DNA from: Nocardiopsis mwathae
GTDB taxonomy: Bacteria > Actinomycetota > Actinomycetes > Streptosporangiales > Streptosporangiaceae
DNA: 64,000 bases
Direction: 5' to 3'
Assembly: GCF_014201195.1 (NCBI RefSeq)
Contig: NZ_JACHDS010000001.1
Coordinates: 5,580,001 to 5,644,000 of the forward strand
The notes beneath the pieces were generated by a model. That model worked only from the letters and a program-made list of their open reading frames with translations. It searched no databases and had not been told where the DNA came from. Position numbers and translations under genes: made by a program. Positions 9,348 through 16,959 of this stretch are shown piece by piece (positions within the stretch are counted from its first letter, which is position 1; the number at the start of each line of letters is the position of its first letter).

Positions 9348-9761
9348 AAGCCGTAGCTGAACGGCCGGAAGTCCCGGCCCGGGACCACCCGGACTCGACG
9401 GTCGATCACAGACCCAAGTCCGGCGTCCCGGGCCGACCTTGGTCCCGCGAAGGGCCGTCCCCACCCCTGATCAGCCCACCACGGTCAGGCCAGTGACCAT
9501 GGAGACAACTCCTCCACCGACCACAGCCCCACTGAAAAGGGAGCCGACCTCCGCTATCACAGCGACTTCGCCTGGGGTGGCATCCGCCTCGCTAACGTTC
9601 TCCGCCGCCGCGTCCCCTGGCGTACGTGGCGCCTATCCCCAGCCGACCACCAAGCAGCCGTCCCCGCGAACCACGCCACGGACCCTGCGGGATCTCCTGC
9701 TCCCGGGTGTCACCCGAGGCCAGGAAACTCCCCTCGTCGCTCGCTGAATGCGGCCGGAGCC
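9348..9761. other. Gap between convergent genes with a GC-rich palindrome
   Basis: No supported gene is seen in these 414 bp. GTCCCGGCCCGGGAC at 9371-9385 is an almost loop-less palindrome just after the plus-strand stop and may contribute to termination. A related GTCCCGGGCC lies about 50 bp further on. Confidence 0.4.
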
Positions 9762-10487
9762 TCAGCGCTCTTGCACTCGCGCCGCCAACACCGGAATCGC
9801 GGCGATCTTCTCCTGCCCCAGGTGTTCCCAGACCAAGCCGTCCGGGCGCCGGGGTGGGGAGCACTCGATCACCGCATCCGGGGTGACGATCAAGTCGACA
9901 CTGAAGTCGTGTTCGGTCTCAGGAAGCTCATCCTCGACGATCTGCGAGGAATGCACGGTCGTGACGATGGTGGTCTTCGGCCCGATCAAGCCTGCCTCTT
10001 GCAACAGGGCAACCTCGATATCGGAGTACCCTGCGCCCTTTCCGAGCCGTACGCCGTTCCGGTTGACGGCCACGCTGCCGCAGACGATGAGGTCGACCGG
10101 CTTCATCTCCTCGACGCCGATCTTGCGTGCCACGGTCGCGGCCACCTTGCTCGACGCGGCCTTGTTCGGCGGGACGGTCAGCCTTGCCGGATCGAGGAGG
10201 TAGAAGGGCTTCACCTCGGCCAGTTTGGGAACAGCCATGTACACGAGCTTGCCCTCGGTGAGTGCTCTTGCCCGCGCGGGGAGTTGCGCCTTGTCCGGCA
10301 CCGCCTTGATCACCCGGGCGTCTCTCCACGCAGGCAGCTCGGCCAGCCGATCGGCAGCAGCCTCGGCACCGTAGAAGGCCGGGATCCGGCCGTGTACACC
10401 AGGCGGCGCAGCTCGCTCCCGTTCCAGCAACGCCCACACACGGTCACGGATGGCGTGCTTGGCCTGGTCTTTGTCCACGCTGGTCAC
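9762..10487 (-). CDS. 5-formyltetrahydrofolate cyclo-ligase family protein
   Basis: The 241-aa protein has the fold signature of the MTHFS family: a basic N-terminal helix, a Lys/Arg-bearing ADKAQLPAR-type segment, and GVRLGKGAGYSDIE corresponding to the family's G-x-G-x-GYYD phosphate-binding loop. The enzyme uses ATP to convert 5-formyl-THF to 5,10-methenyl-THF. It is slightly longer than the usual 180-200 aa and Tyr-Ser replaces Tyr-Tyr in the loop, so substrate may differ. It stands alone on the minus strand. Confidence 0.75.
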   Translation of the reverse strand: MTSVDKDQAKHAIRDRVWALLERERAAPPGVHGRIPAFYGAEAAADRLAELPAWRDARVIKAVPDKAQLPARARALTEGKLVYMAVPKLAEVKPFYLLDPARLTVPPNKAASSKVAATVARKIGVEEMKPVDLIVCGSVAVNRNGVRLGKGAGYSDIEVALLQEAGLIGPKTTIVTTVHSSQIVEDELPETEHDFSVDLIVTPDAVIECSPPRRPDGLVWEHLGQEKIAAIPVLAARVQER

Positions 10488-10570
10488 TGCTGCTCCTTCC
10501 TGCGGTCCCAGTACCCCGTCGCAGACAGCCCTCCCCGCTCACGCGTGTCCAACTTTTCAGACCAGCGCGA

Positions 10571-10815
10571 CTAGGCGGAGTCGATGGCCTGCCGAATGTA
10601 GTGGAGGACGCGCGGTGAGATCGGCGCGGGCAGGTGGTCGAGGTCGAAGAAGCGGAGAGCCTGGCCCTCTCCTACCACCAGGTCGTGTTCCGGGCGTCGT
10701 AGAGTGCCCGGAACACCGCAGGCGGCACTTGCTTGGTGGGGTGGCGGTCCACGTTCACCTCGCTGGCCGCTTCGAGGACGATTCCGGTTGCCTCCTGCAC
10801 CTCCCGGCGCGCCGC
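10571..10815 (-). pseudogene. NUDIX hydrolase relic
   Basis: Reading the minus strand, AARREVQEATGIVLEA is a recognisable NUDIX box (REx2Ex2GI). That frame stops after RNTTWW. The next frame continues with LVVGEGQALRFFDLDHLPA and ends RQAIDSA before a TAG, the normal end of this kind of enzyme. One frameshift and loss of the N-terminal half therefore separate it from a working gene. Confidence 0.7.
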
Positions 10816-10845
10816 CTGATCCCAGGACTCGCCCGCTTGCCGGCG

Positions 10846-10947
10846 CGCGCCCGACAGCTCAGCGAGAAGCTCCAGGCCGCCCGCTCGAACAACCGATTCC
10901 TCGACAAGCGCATCGCGGGCCTGGAAGCACAGCTCCGCGCTAGTTGA
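10846..10947 (+). other. Possible coiled-coil gene fragment
   Basis: The end of a plus-strand frame reads QLSEKLQAARSNNRFLDKR followed by IAGLEAQLRAS, a coiled-coil pattern seen at the C-termini of small accessory proteins of site-specific recombinases. The upstream part of the frame runs over the NUDIX relic and looks non-coding. It is probably a gene remnant; evidence is weak. Confidence 0.25.
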
Positions 10948-10977
10948 CGCGGCTCGGTTGCCATCCCCTGAGTCGTG

Positions 10978-12390
10978 TCAGTCCTCGTCGTTTGGGCCTT
11001 CGCCGTCCATTGCGAGCAGCGTAGTTCGCAGCGCGTCCGTCGCATCAATGGTCTTGACGGGGATGGTCAACTCGCCTTCGTAGACGCGGTGGTGCCCCCG
11101 GGCGGTGATCCGCCAGTGCCCGGGGATCTCGGGAAGGTCGGCATCACGGACCACCAGCACGACCTCGTCGTCGTCGCTGTTGTGCGTCGTCTGGGGACGC
11201 AGCGCCGGCAGCTCCAGCCGCAGGGTGGTGGAGCCACCGTTTTCGAACGAGATTCCCCGGCGGAATAAGGATGGGCTGGGCACATAGGAAGTGTTGTGGA
11301 GAGCCCGATGGAGCCCGGGCAGCAGTTCCGCAGGTTTCGGTCCCCACTCGGTGGGCGGCGATGGGAGCTGCCCCGCAGGGTCGAGATCGTGGGGGACGAC
11401 CGCCTCGATGGCCTCGACCGGCCCCTCAAGATGGATCTCAACCAGCACATTCTCAGTGAAGGTGCTACTCAGGTTGCAGGTCCGTACGCGTGTGCCGCAG
11501 CCCGCGTAGCCTGCTATGTGATCCAGCAAGGCAGGCCAGGCCTGCCCTACCTTGTCTTCCCAGCCCTCGATTTGCTCGACGTACTCCTCATACGAGCGCC
11601 ATTCCGGCTGCTGCAGGCCGGTCATGAAGTTGTTCATCATTTGGGAAGTCACTGGGGCTTGGATCCCGGCTCGGCCCTCGGGCCGCGCTTTCGCCTGGTG
11701 ACGACGGTAGGCCTGCAAGAGGCGGTCCTTGTGACGCCTTAGGAAGTCGTGCAGGACCTCGTCGGCGGCTACGACCCGGTAAGCCGATCCCAGCACACTG
11801 ACCGCGAACTCCGCCGAGCCGGCCGCGGTCTGCCGGACTCGCGCCAGCATGGCTTGGACCTCGTTGCCCTTAGCGGCACGGGTCTCACCGTCGGCGCGGA
11901 GGTAGATGATGCCGTTGGCCAACCCGGGGCCGTCCTTCAAACACGGCCACACCATGCCCTCGGGCGGGGCAATGATGACGGCAATGACATCCCGTTCGCC
12001 GGAGACCGGGATTCGGACGTAGTCCCAGCTCGGGCCGGGGGTGCCAGTGAACTTCTCCACCGCGCGTTCCAGCTCATGGGCTTCGAACCCGGGGATCCCC
12101 GTGACGTCGCCCTGCGCTGCACCGAGGATCATCACCGCCCGGCCGTTGAAGTAGGGTGCGGCGCGGTCCGGGTCGCGGTTGGCCGCACCCAGCACGAACT
12201 TTGCAACCTTGGCGCGCCCGTTGGTCTCGTTGAGGTCCACGTCGGACTTCATCTCTAGGAAGTGGCGCTCGACTCGGTCGTCGGTACGGCTCAACGCGTC
12301 GATCAACGTCCGCCATTCGCGCTGTCCACTCGGCAGAGCCGAGAAGGTCTGCTCGCTCACCCAGATCCCTTCCCCGGTCGCGATCATCAT
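10978..12390 (-). CDS. Schlafen/AlbA_2 domain protein
   Basis: ERHFLEMKSDVDLNETNG followed by KVAKFVLGAANRD matches the AlbA_2/Schlafen-like putative nucleic-acid-binding domain (E-x-K, then K-x3-A-x-AN). A strand-rich region with FNGRAVMILGA and IPVSGERDVIAVIIAPP completes it. The C-terminal 250 residues are unrecognised. The open frame begins at 12507, but ATGs at 12390 and 12387 are better starts because the 39 residues before them look non-coding. Schlafen-like proteins occur in defence islands and as regulators. Its role here is not known; it stands alone among relics. Confidence 0.6.
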   Translation of the reverse strand: MMIATGEGIWVSEQTFSALPSGQREWRTLIDALSRTDDRVERHFLEMKSDVDLNETNGRAKVAKFVLGAANRDPDRAAPYFNGRAVMILGAAQGDVTGIPGFEAHELERAVEKFTGTPGPSWDYVRIPVSGERDVIAVIIAPPEGMVWPCLKDGPGLANGIIYLRADGETRAAKGNEVQAMLARVRQTAAGSAEFAVSVLGSAYRVVAADEVLHDFLRRHKDRLLQAYRRHQAKARPEGRAGIQAPVTSQMMNNFMTGLQQPEWRSYEEYVEQIEGWEDKVGQAWPALLDHIAGYAGCGTRVRTCNLSSTFTENVLVEIHLEGPVEAIEAVVPHDLDPAGQLPSPPTEWGPKPAELLPGLHRALHNTSYVPSPSLFRRGISFENGGSTTLRLELPALRPQTTHNSDDDEVVLVVRDADLPEIPGHWRITARGHHRVYEGELTIPVKTIDATDALRTTLLAMDGEGPNDED

Positions 12391-12800
12391 CAGACAGACT
12401 ACGGCCGCTCCCCCGACAGTGCCCGGTGCATGCAGGACTGTTGTCCGCACCTCGGCCCGCGTCACTAGGACAGTCTGTTCGGCCGCTGACGCGACTGCTG
12501 GTCGCACGCGATGTGACTTACAGCGGCGTTAACAGCCGTACTTGCCCGCCAGCCCGAAGGCACCGAGCCATCATTCGTCCGTACCCCCGTGATCTCTCGG
12601 ATTCGGAGGTCCAACCAACGCGACAAGCGAGACTGTCTGCCCCCACCGAATGTGCGAAACGGCTCGATTCCGCAGCCGCACCCGACATCACAGCGGAGGA
12701 CCGACTCGCCCCCGGCGCCCGCGTCACCTGGGCCGACACCCGCCTGCCCATCGGCTGATGAACGAGCAGCACCTCGTACGACCACAGCGGAGCTGAACCC

Positions 12801-12845
12801 GAGAGCCCTGGAGACCGACCTCGCAGTCGCGCCTCCAGGGCTCTC
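12801..12845. terminator. 13-bp perfect-stem hairpin
   Basis: GAGAGCCCTGGAG (12801-12813) and CTCCAGGGCTCTC (12833-12845) are exact reverse complements around a 19-nt loop. Position downstream of the minus-strand gene ending at 13020 suits a terminator, though no T-run is present. Confidence 0.5.
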
Positions 12846-12919
12846 CTCGCCCCCTCCGGTCCAATCCGACCGGCGACGTCAGCGGGCGCGGCGGGTCGGG
12901 ATACCCGGAAGGGGGAGGA

Positions 12920-12942
12920 TGCCCGGCCCCCTCCGCCGGGCA
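12920..12942. terminator. GC-rich hairpin with short T-run
   Basis: TGCCCGGC (12920-12927) pairs with GCCGGGCA (12935-12942) across a 7-nt loop. CCCTTTT follows on the plus strand. It is a terminator-like element, although the nearest gene ends on the opposite strand. Confidence 0.45.
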
Positions 12943-13019
12943 CCCTTTTCGAGCCGTGCCGCGAGAGGCCCCTCTCCTCCCGCGACACGGCAGTCTTCCT
13001 GGGGTGTGGCTGTCGAGCG

Positions 13020-13346
13020 CTACGACGGCTCCTCAGCCTTCGCGTTGGCGCACGGGCCCCAGCAGTGGCCAGCGGTGTCGATGTGCACGCCCGAGTGGCC
13101 GCAGGGTCGGATGCAGGTGAACTGCTGTCGGGCCGTACGCCCCGGGTTCTGGCCGAGCACGTGCGCGGGCATGTGCTGCGCGCAGGCGTCGCCGAGCCAT
13201 TCGGTGGCGCGGGCGAGTATCGCGAGCGAGGTGTCGCGTGCGCCGGAGAGCCAGTAGGCGCGGTCCTGGGTGGCCTCGACGATGCGGTCGGCGAGCTGCC
13301 GCAGGCAGCGGGCTTCGTCAGGGGTGAGGTCGAGCATCGAGCTCAC
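13020..13346 (-). CDS. Hypothetical protein with C-terminal Cys/His cluster
   Basis: A 108-aa protein with a helical N-terminal half (LTPDEARCLRQLADRIVEA) and a C-terminal CIRPCGHSGVHIDTAGHCWG segment that also contains PC. The cluster of four Cys and three His could bind zinc. No family is recognised. It is one of two small minus-strand genes divergent from the XRE regulator, an arrangement common around XRE/DUF397 loci. Confidence 0.5.
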   Translation of the reverse strand: MSSMLDLTPDEARCLRQLADRIVEATQDRAYWLSGARDTSLAILARATEWLGDACAQHMPAHVLGQNPGRTARQQFTCIRPCGHSGVHIDTAGHCWGPCANAKAEEPS

Positions 13347-13453
13347 CCCCTGGGGCGCGGTGCGCTCGCGAGGTGGACGGTTCGGGGTCGCCGCTGGGGG
13401 AGCGGTTACAGTTCATGACGTGACCTCGTTTCTGGAGTTTCGGGGTTGCCTTC

Positions 13454-13485
13454 GCTCTGCCGGGTGCTGCAACACCCGGCAGAGC
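13454..13485. terminator. 13-bp perfect-stem hairpin
   Basis: GCTCTGCCGGGTG (13454-13466) pairs exactly with CACCCGGCAGAGC (13473-13485) around a 6-nt loop. It lies 8 bp beyond the stop of the minus-strand gene at 13494, a good terminator position. Confidence 0.65.
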
Positions 13486-13493
13486 CCTCGGCG

Positions 13494-13835
13494 CTATGCC
13501 GCCGCTGCGGCCATCTGCTGGGAGCCGCGCGGCTGTGGGCGCCGGGCGAAGAGTTCTCTTACCTCCCCCTTCGTGTTGCCGATGAGTGAACGTGCGGCCA
13601 TCTCGGGGTTGTCCGCCGGGATCGGGTCGCTGTCGCCGGCGATGAACCACCACCTGTCCTGGAGCCGCATGGCCACGACCGCCACGCGCCTGCCATCGGA
13701 ACGGAGTGCGTAGAGCACGGGGTAGTCGGTGCCACCGAGCGCCATGAGCGCGGGATGCCCCAAGCGGTTGATCGCAGCCTGGAGCTGGGAGAGCAGCGAG
13801 TGGCGTGTGTAGTCGGTCGATGTCGATTCGGACAT
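13494..13835 (-). CDS. Hypothetical small protein
   Basis: A 113-aa soluble protein with a helical start (SLLSQLQAAINRLGHPALM), a strand-rich centre (YPVLYALRSDGRRVAVVAMR, DRWWFIAGDSDPIP) and an Ala-rich tail. I do not recognise it. A strong hairpin follows its stop. It is divergent from the XRE-family regulator, so the two may share a control region at 13836-13987. Confidence 0.5.
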   Translation of the reverse strand: MSESTSTDYTRHSLLSQLQAAINRLGHPALMALGGTDYPVLYALRSDGRRVAVVAMRLQDRWWFIAGDSDPIPADNPEMAARSLIGNTKGEVRELFARRPQPRGSQQMAAAAA

Positions 13836-13987
13836 GGATGCCTCCTGAAGTCCGCCTCTAGGAACAAGGCAGACCAGTTGGTGCAGAGGGTGTTGGAGTT
13901 CCCGACACCTTCTAAGCTAGGTGCCATGCAGGCAACTTACAAGGCCTGCAAAAAAGAAGGCGTGTAATATGCATAGATGTCTATTTT

Positions 13988-14899
13988 GTGAGCGGTGAGA
14001 AGATGTCTCCAGCCAGCAGCACTGAAGACGAAGGCAAGGCAGAGGAGGAGACGGCCGTGGCCCAGGGCTCTCCGGTGCGTCGGCACTATCTAGTCAGCCA
14101 GCTCAAGCGGCTTCGCACCCAAGCGAAGCTCTCCCAGGAGCAGGTTGCCAAGGAGATGGGCTGGGACATCAGCAAGATGTACCGGATCGAGAACGGGAGA
14201 TTCGTCAGGCTCAGCACTGAGGCTGTTGCCGCGCTCTGCCGCCTGTATGGCGCCGGTGAAGACCTGCGAGAGGAACTCGTTGGGATCGCCAAGGCCGCCC
14301 GTCGGCAGAAGCCTTGGTGGTTCCAGTACGAAGATGTCGCGGGGAACGCCTTCTACGGCCTCGAAAACGAAGCTTCCAAGATCCACGAGTACGCTGTCGG
14401 ACTCCTGCCTGGCCTGCTCCAGCACCCTGACTACATCGCTGCGATGATGTCGCGTGGCCTGGTCGATGATCCCCAAGAGCGACAGCGTCGGACGGATGCC
14501 CGGATCGAACGACGCGTGAATGTCTTAGATCGGGACAATCCACCCGTAATGTGGACTGTCATCGACGAGTCGGCCCTCCGATGCGCCGTCGGCGGACCAG
14601 GAGTGATGAAGGTGCAGCTGAACCACCTCACCGAAATGAGTGAACGTCCCAACCTGGATATTCAGGTCCTGCCGTTGGCTCGGGGCATGTCTATGCCCTA
14701 CGGGATCACCCTCCTCCATCTCGGCGAAGCCGATCGAGTCGGATTCATCGATGTTCCCCCTAACGGGCATTTCTTTGAGGGGGCCGACGAGCTTGCCCAC
14801 CAGGAGCGGACCTTCGAGTACTTCCAGGCTTCCGCTTTGTCGGTGGGAGAATCCCGCGACTTCATCCATCGCCTAGCGACTGAGCTGGAAAAACACTGA
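13988..14899 (+). CDS. XRE-family regulator with DUF5753 domain
   Basis: After a charged leader, residues about 38-92 form a helix-turn-helix (LRTQAKLSQEQVAKEMGWD, then MYRIENG). The rest matches DUF5753 (EDVAGNAFYGLENEASKIHEY; LLPGLLQHPDYIAAM; RPNLDIQVLPLARGM). These proteins are abundant in filamentous actinomycetes and are nearly always followed by a DUF397 gene, as here with a 1-bp overlap. They are transcriptional regulators linked to development and antibiotic production. An AT-rich region with TAATAT near 13965 upstream may include its promoter. Confidence 0.85.
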   Translation: MSGEKMSPASSTEDEGKAEEETAVAQGSPVRRHYLVSQLKRLRTQAKLSQEQVAKEMGWDISKMYRIENGRFVRLSTEAVAALCRLYGAGEDLREELVGIAKAARRQKPWWFQYEDVAGNAFYGLENEASKIHEYAVGLLPGLLQHPDYIAAMMSRGLVDDPQERQRRTDARIERRVNVLDRDNPPVMWTVIDESALRCAVGGPGVMKVQLNHLTEMSERPNLDIQVLPLARGMSMPYGITLLHLGEADRVGFIDVPPNGHFFEGADELAHQERTFEYFQASALSVGESRDFIHRLATELEKH

Positions 14900-15111
14900 T
14901 GTCGAAAAGAGATCTCACGATGGCCTCCTCCCCGATGCCCCGTGAGTGGCACACATCCACCTACACCCAGGAGAGAGGCGCCTGCGTCGAGGTCGCCGAG
15001 GGGCTGTTCACGGGCGTACGGGACAGCAAGAACCGCGATCTTGGCGCACTGTTCTTCGCTGCCCCGGAGTGGCAGGCTTTTGTCACCGTAGTGAAGTGCG
15101 ACGAGCTTTGA
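14899..15111 (+). CDS. DUF397 protein
   Basis: The 70-aa protein shows the DUF397 pattern: W-x-T-S-x-Y at the start, ACVEVAEGL, VRDSKN, and a C-terminal EWQAFVTVVK. Its ATG overlaps the TGA of the XRE gene by one base, so the pair is translationally coupled. DUF397 proteins partner XRE/DUF5753 regulators and are thought to modulate them. Confidence 0.85.
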   Translation: MSKRDLTMASSPMPREWHTSTYTQERGACVEVAEGLFTGVRDSKNRDLGALFFAAPEWQAFVTVVKCDEL

Positions 15112-15187
15112 TCTGATGCGGCACACGTGGGGACCGTCTTGGGAGCTCGGTTCCCCGAGGTCTCTCCCCCCCGACCAGGAGCTTCTC

Positions 15188-15970
15188 ATGCGATCGTTCG
15201 AAGTGCACACTCTTGATGGAGTCCGGCTCGACGCTGTCCTTCACCCAGCGGGAGCCGGTACACGTAGAGGAACCGTCGTCCAGGCGCATGGCATCACGGT
15301 CGACAAGGATGAGGGAGGCATGTTCGTCCGCCTGGGGGAGCGCCTTGCCGCGGAGGGATTCACCGCTATCCGCTTCTCCTTCCGCGGGCATGGCGAGAGT
15401 GGCGGAGCCACAGAAGGCGTGACCATAGCTGGCGAAATGCTGGACATCCAGGCCGTCATAGCGCATGCGATCGAAGAGGCCCCTGTGCCGATCACACTGG
15501 TTGCTGCCAGCTTCGGGGCTGTTCCGGTTGCGCTGATGCTTCCTGCCTTGGAGAAGCAGATTTCCTCCCTCGTGCTCTGGAATCCGGTCCTCGACCTCGA
15601 CCACACCTTCGTCCACCCCCAACTCCCCTGGGGGACGGAGAACTTCGGACCAGACCAGCAGCTCCAGCTGCACGAGCAGGGACGTCTATTGATTGACGGC
15701 GAGTTCCCAATCGGCCAGGTGCTGTGGCGAGAGTTCACACGTTACGAACCGTTGAAGGAATTCAATCGCTCCCATACCCCCGCCCTGGTCATTCACGGAG
15801 ACCAGGACAGCTACGTCTCCTACGAAATCGCCCGCTCAGCCGCTGAGGCCCGGCCGAACACCGAGTTTCGCACCATCGAAGGGTCCGACCATGGGTTCGA
15901 TTCCCGTGAACGTGAGGATGAAGCCATTGGCCACACTCTGAAGTGGCTTACGTCGGGCGGTGCCGCGTGA
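15188..15970 (+). CDS. Alpha/beta hydrolase
   Basis: The fold is clear: VVQAHGITVDKDEGG carries the oxyanion HG, FSFRGHGESGG follows, AASFGA is the nucleophile elbow (Ser flanked by Ala instead of the usual Gly-x-Ser-x-Gly), GDQDSYV gives the Asp and GSDHGF the His. The start at 15188 is chosen because AGGAG lies 6 bp upstream; the frame is open from 15116. Substrate is unknown; such small serine hydrolases are often esterases. It follows the DUF397 gene by 76 bp. Confidence 0.75.
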   Translation: MRSFEVHTLDGVRLDAVLHPAGAGTRRGTVVQAHGITVDKDEGGMFVRLGERLAAEGFTAIRFSFRGHGESGGATEGVTIAGEMLDIQAVIAHAIEEAPVPITLVAASFGAVPVALMLPALEKQISSLVLWNPVLDLDHTFVHPQLPWGTENFGPDQQLQLHEQGRLLIDGEFPIGQVLWREFTRYEPLKEFNRSHTPALVIHGDQDSYVSYEIARSAAEARPNTEFRTIEGSDHGFDSREREDEAIGHTLKWLTSGGAA

Positions 15971-16235
15971 GCATCGACGACCTGTACGGCCCGGTGCATG
16001 TCGCGGATGGCGCTCTGATCGGCGAGTACTGCACGCTGGGCTGCCCCAAGGAAGCGCGGCTGCGCGATTATCTGCGGGGAGCGGCACCTGCCCCTCCCCG
16101 GGGCACTGGTGCACGTCGGTGCCGGATGCATCCTGATGAACCAGGTGAATTCTCTATGATGGCGTGTCGATTGGGGAGACAGCGTGCGGGCGCAACGTCA
16201 GCTTCCATGGCCGGAGCCAGGTTTCTCACGGCACA
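15967..16235 (+). pseudogene. Hexapeptide-repeat acyltransferase relic
   Basis: Three frames each hold a piece of one left-handed beta-helix protein. VSIDDLYGPVHVADGALIGE and CTLGCPKEARLRDYL come from a GTG at 15967. LVHVGAGCILMNQV lies in a second frame and DGVSIGETACGRNVSFHG in a third. Two frameshifts and a missing 3' end make it non-functional. The 5' end overlaps the hydrolase stop by 4 bp, and the 3' end runs into the opposing nuclease gene. Confidence 0.6.
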
Positions 16236-16959
16236 GGGCGACGAGGTCGCAGCGCTCGCACTGTTCGCCCCAAGCGTTCAGCCGCGGCAGATCGTTGGTC
16301 CGTAGCTCCTCGCCTGCTTTGCGGATATCCTCGCGCACTTCTGTGAGCAAAGAGTCCTCGATCTCCTCGCGCGTGGTCTTTCCGGCCTCGTCTAGGTTGA
16401 GAACCTCGATTAGATCCGCGTTTTCACCGGTCAACTCCCCATACCCCACGGCGTACACGTGGAGTTGGTCGCGGGTTACGTCTTCGGCCTGCGCTCGATC
16501 GGTCGACTTGAAGTCCACAATGGCCAGCTCGTCGGTATCCAACCGGCGGATCAGGTCGATACGCCCAACCACAGTGATACCGGGGGCGACGTGCACCTGG
16601 ACCTGTTTCTCCGAGTGGACGGTCCGCGGGATCTCCTCGCCGTGAGTGCCAAAGTAGCGCTTGATCGCCTTAGCGGCGGCCTGGGCGAGCTTCGTTCGCA
16701 GCTCCGGGTAAGCGAATGGCGTGTGCAGGTGGCGTGCAACGAGATCCTCGGCGTCGGAGGCGTCGAGCAGCTCTCCATCGACGGCCTTCTTGTGCACCTC
16801 CGCCAGCGCATCGTGCAGCCCTTTGCCGTAGCCAAGGGCCTCGTGGAGTGGCGGGTTGAAACCGTAGAGGAACCGCAGTTTGAACGAGTAGGGACATTCG
16901 AAGAGGTACTTGAGTTCGGAGAAGGAGAAGATCAGCTGCGGGATCTCCTGTCGAGGCAC
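16198..16959 (-). CDS. C-terminal nuclease part of a split UvrD-like helicase-nuclease
   Basis: This frame carries a RecB/AddB-like PD-(D/E)XK domain: FSFSELKYLFECPYSFKLRF at the start, then VGRIDLIRR and AIVDFKSTDR, which supply the catalytic Asp and D-x-K. CERCDLVALC follows near the end; with the first Cys it could hold a 4Fe-4S cluster. It lacks a normal N-terminus and overlaps the helicase frame by 290 bp in another phase. Skipping one T after a CCC codon near 16962 would join the helicase directly to PRQEIPQ. It is therefore best read as the end of one gene with a single-base frameshift. Confidence 0.75.
   Translation of the reverse strand: MPRQEIPQLIFSFSELKYLFECPYSFKLRFLYGFNPPLHEALGYGKGLHDALAEVHKKAVDGELLDASDAEDLVARHLHTPFAYPELRTKLAQAAAKAIKRYFGTHGEEIPRTVHSEKQVQVHVAPGITVVGRIDLIRRLDTDELAIVDFKSTDRAQAEDVTRDQLHVYAVGYGELTGENADLIEVLNLDEAGKTTREEIEDSLLTEVREDIRKAGEELRTNDLPRLNAWGEQCERCDLVALCREKPGSGHGS

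Larger units (their letters stand above)
12391..13019. other. Gene-free stretch with a cluster of hairpins
   Basis: No supported gene lies here. It contains at least two clear hairpins (12801-12845 and 12920-12942), plus an imperfect one near 12954-12992 (GCCGTG...CACGGC). It separates two minus-strand genes, so it should hold the terminator of the upstream gene and the promoter of the Schlafen-like gene. Confidence 0.5.

Noticed and set aside
9439-9747. A 102-codon plus-strand frame rich in Pro and Thr
   Set aside because: It has no ribosome binding site or domain and lies in the gap between convergent genes.
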